From contig JANXRO010000192.1 of the NCBI GenBank assembly GCA_025356765.1, positions 1 through 14,714 of the forward strand: 14,714 nucleotides of DNA, given 5' to 3'. Position 1 is the stretch's first letter. Each line of letters starts with the position of its first letter. Shown piece by piece: positions 14,663 through 14,714 of this stretch. The notes under the pieces are model-generated. The model was not told where the DNA came from. It did not search any database and saw only the letters and a program-made list of their open reading frames with translations. The position numbers and the translations under genes were made by a program. The stretch comes from Hyphomicrobiales bacterium. GTDB lineage: Bacteria; Pseudomonadota; Alphaproteobacteria; Rhizobiales; Aestuariivirgaceae.

Positions 14663-14714
14663 TTAGACCGTGAAGGCCGAACGGAAGGCCTCCAGTGCGA
14701 CGTTCTCATCGCCA
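14663..14714 (-). CDS. C-terminal end of an unidentified protein upstream of the ferredoxin gene
   Basis: The last 16 codons of a gene entering from the right edge read GDENVALEAFRSAFTV and end in TAA at 14663-14665. The gap to the ferredoxin start is 39 bp, so the two genes are probably in one operon. MocE-type ferredoxins often accompany a desaturase-like oxygenase or a sugar dehydrogenase, but this short tail is not enough to choose. I do not recognise it. Confidence 0.55.
   Translation of the reverse strand, partial: GDENVALEAFRSAFTV

Noticed and set aside
1..14714. CRISPR array, tRNA, rRNA, phage or toxin-antitoxin genes
   Set aside because: I looked for regular repeats, cloverleaf-like stretches and the usual protein motifs and saw none.

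Overview
The window looks like chromosomal DNA of an alphaproteobacterium, probably of the Hyphomicrobiales/Rhizobiales kind, at roughly 50% G+C. The evidence is gene order and protein character. A cytochrome aa3 oxidase assembly cluster (ctaB, a tiny coxF-like gene, ctaG, ctaE, a DUF983 gene, SURF1) runs straight into thrC, an M16 peptidase and a RimJ-like acetyltransferase, an order familiar from that class. No species can be named from the sequence alone.

Layout: 1-6078 (+) is a tightly packed, mostly overlapping gene train covering heme A/CuB assembly and subunit III of cytochrome c oxidase, then threonine synthase, a mitochondrial-processing-peptidase-like protease and a GNAT enzyme. 6117-9164 (+) is one large membrane protein: a signal segment, an extracytoplasmic domain, seven membrane segments, PAS, a degenerate GGDEF, an apparently intact EAL, and a basic tail. 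It is predicted to degrade c-di-GMP. 9185-10542 (-) is a two-gene unit, a beta-hydroxyacid dehydrogenase and a GNAT. A class-III aminotransferase (10619-11911, +) diverges from it. 11901-13306 (-) is ispH followed by rnhA with a 4-nt overlap. 13480-13794 (-) is a small exported protein with a clear intrinsic terminator downstream.

13795-14308 carries no intact gene. On the minus strand it holds what look like abutting scraps of unrelated coding sequences: a short tail, a piece resembling the F420-dependent NADP reductase family, and a short gene start with its own ribosome-binding site. 14309-14714 (-) is a MocE-type Rieske ferredoxin gene behind the last 16 codons of an unidentified gene. 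Its codon choice (more C at third positions) differs by eye from the rest of the window, so the right end may be an accessory segment.

Most of the window is ordinary core genome. I see no CRISPR array, tRNA, rRNA, insertion sequence, phage gene or recognisable novel defence or biosynthetic system. The parts most worth a second look are the fragment mosaic and tandem repeat next to the ferredoxin gene, the hybrid c-di-GMP protein with its basic tail, and the easily missed 47-residue coxF-like gene.
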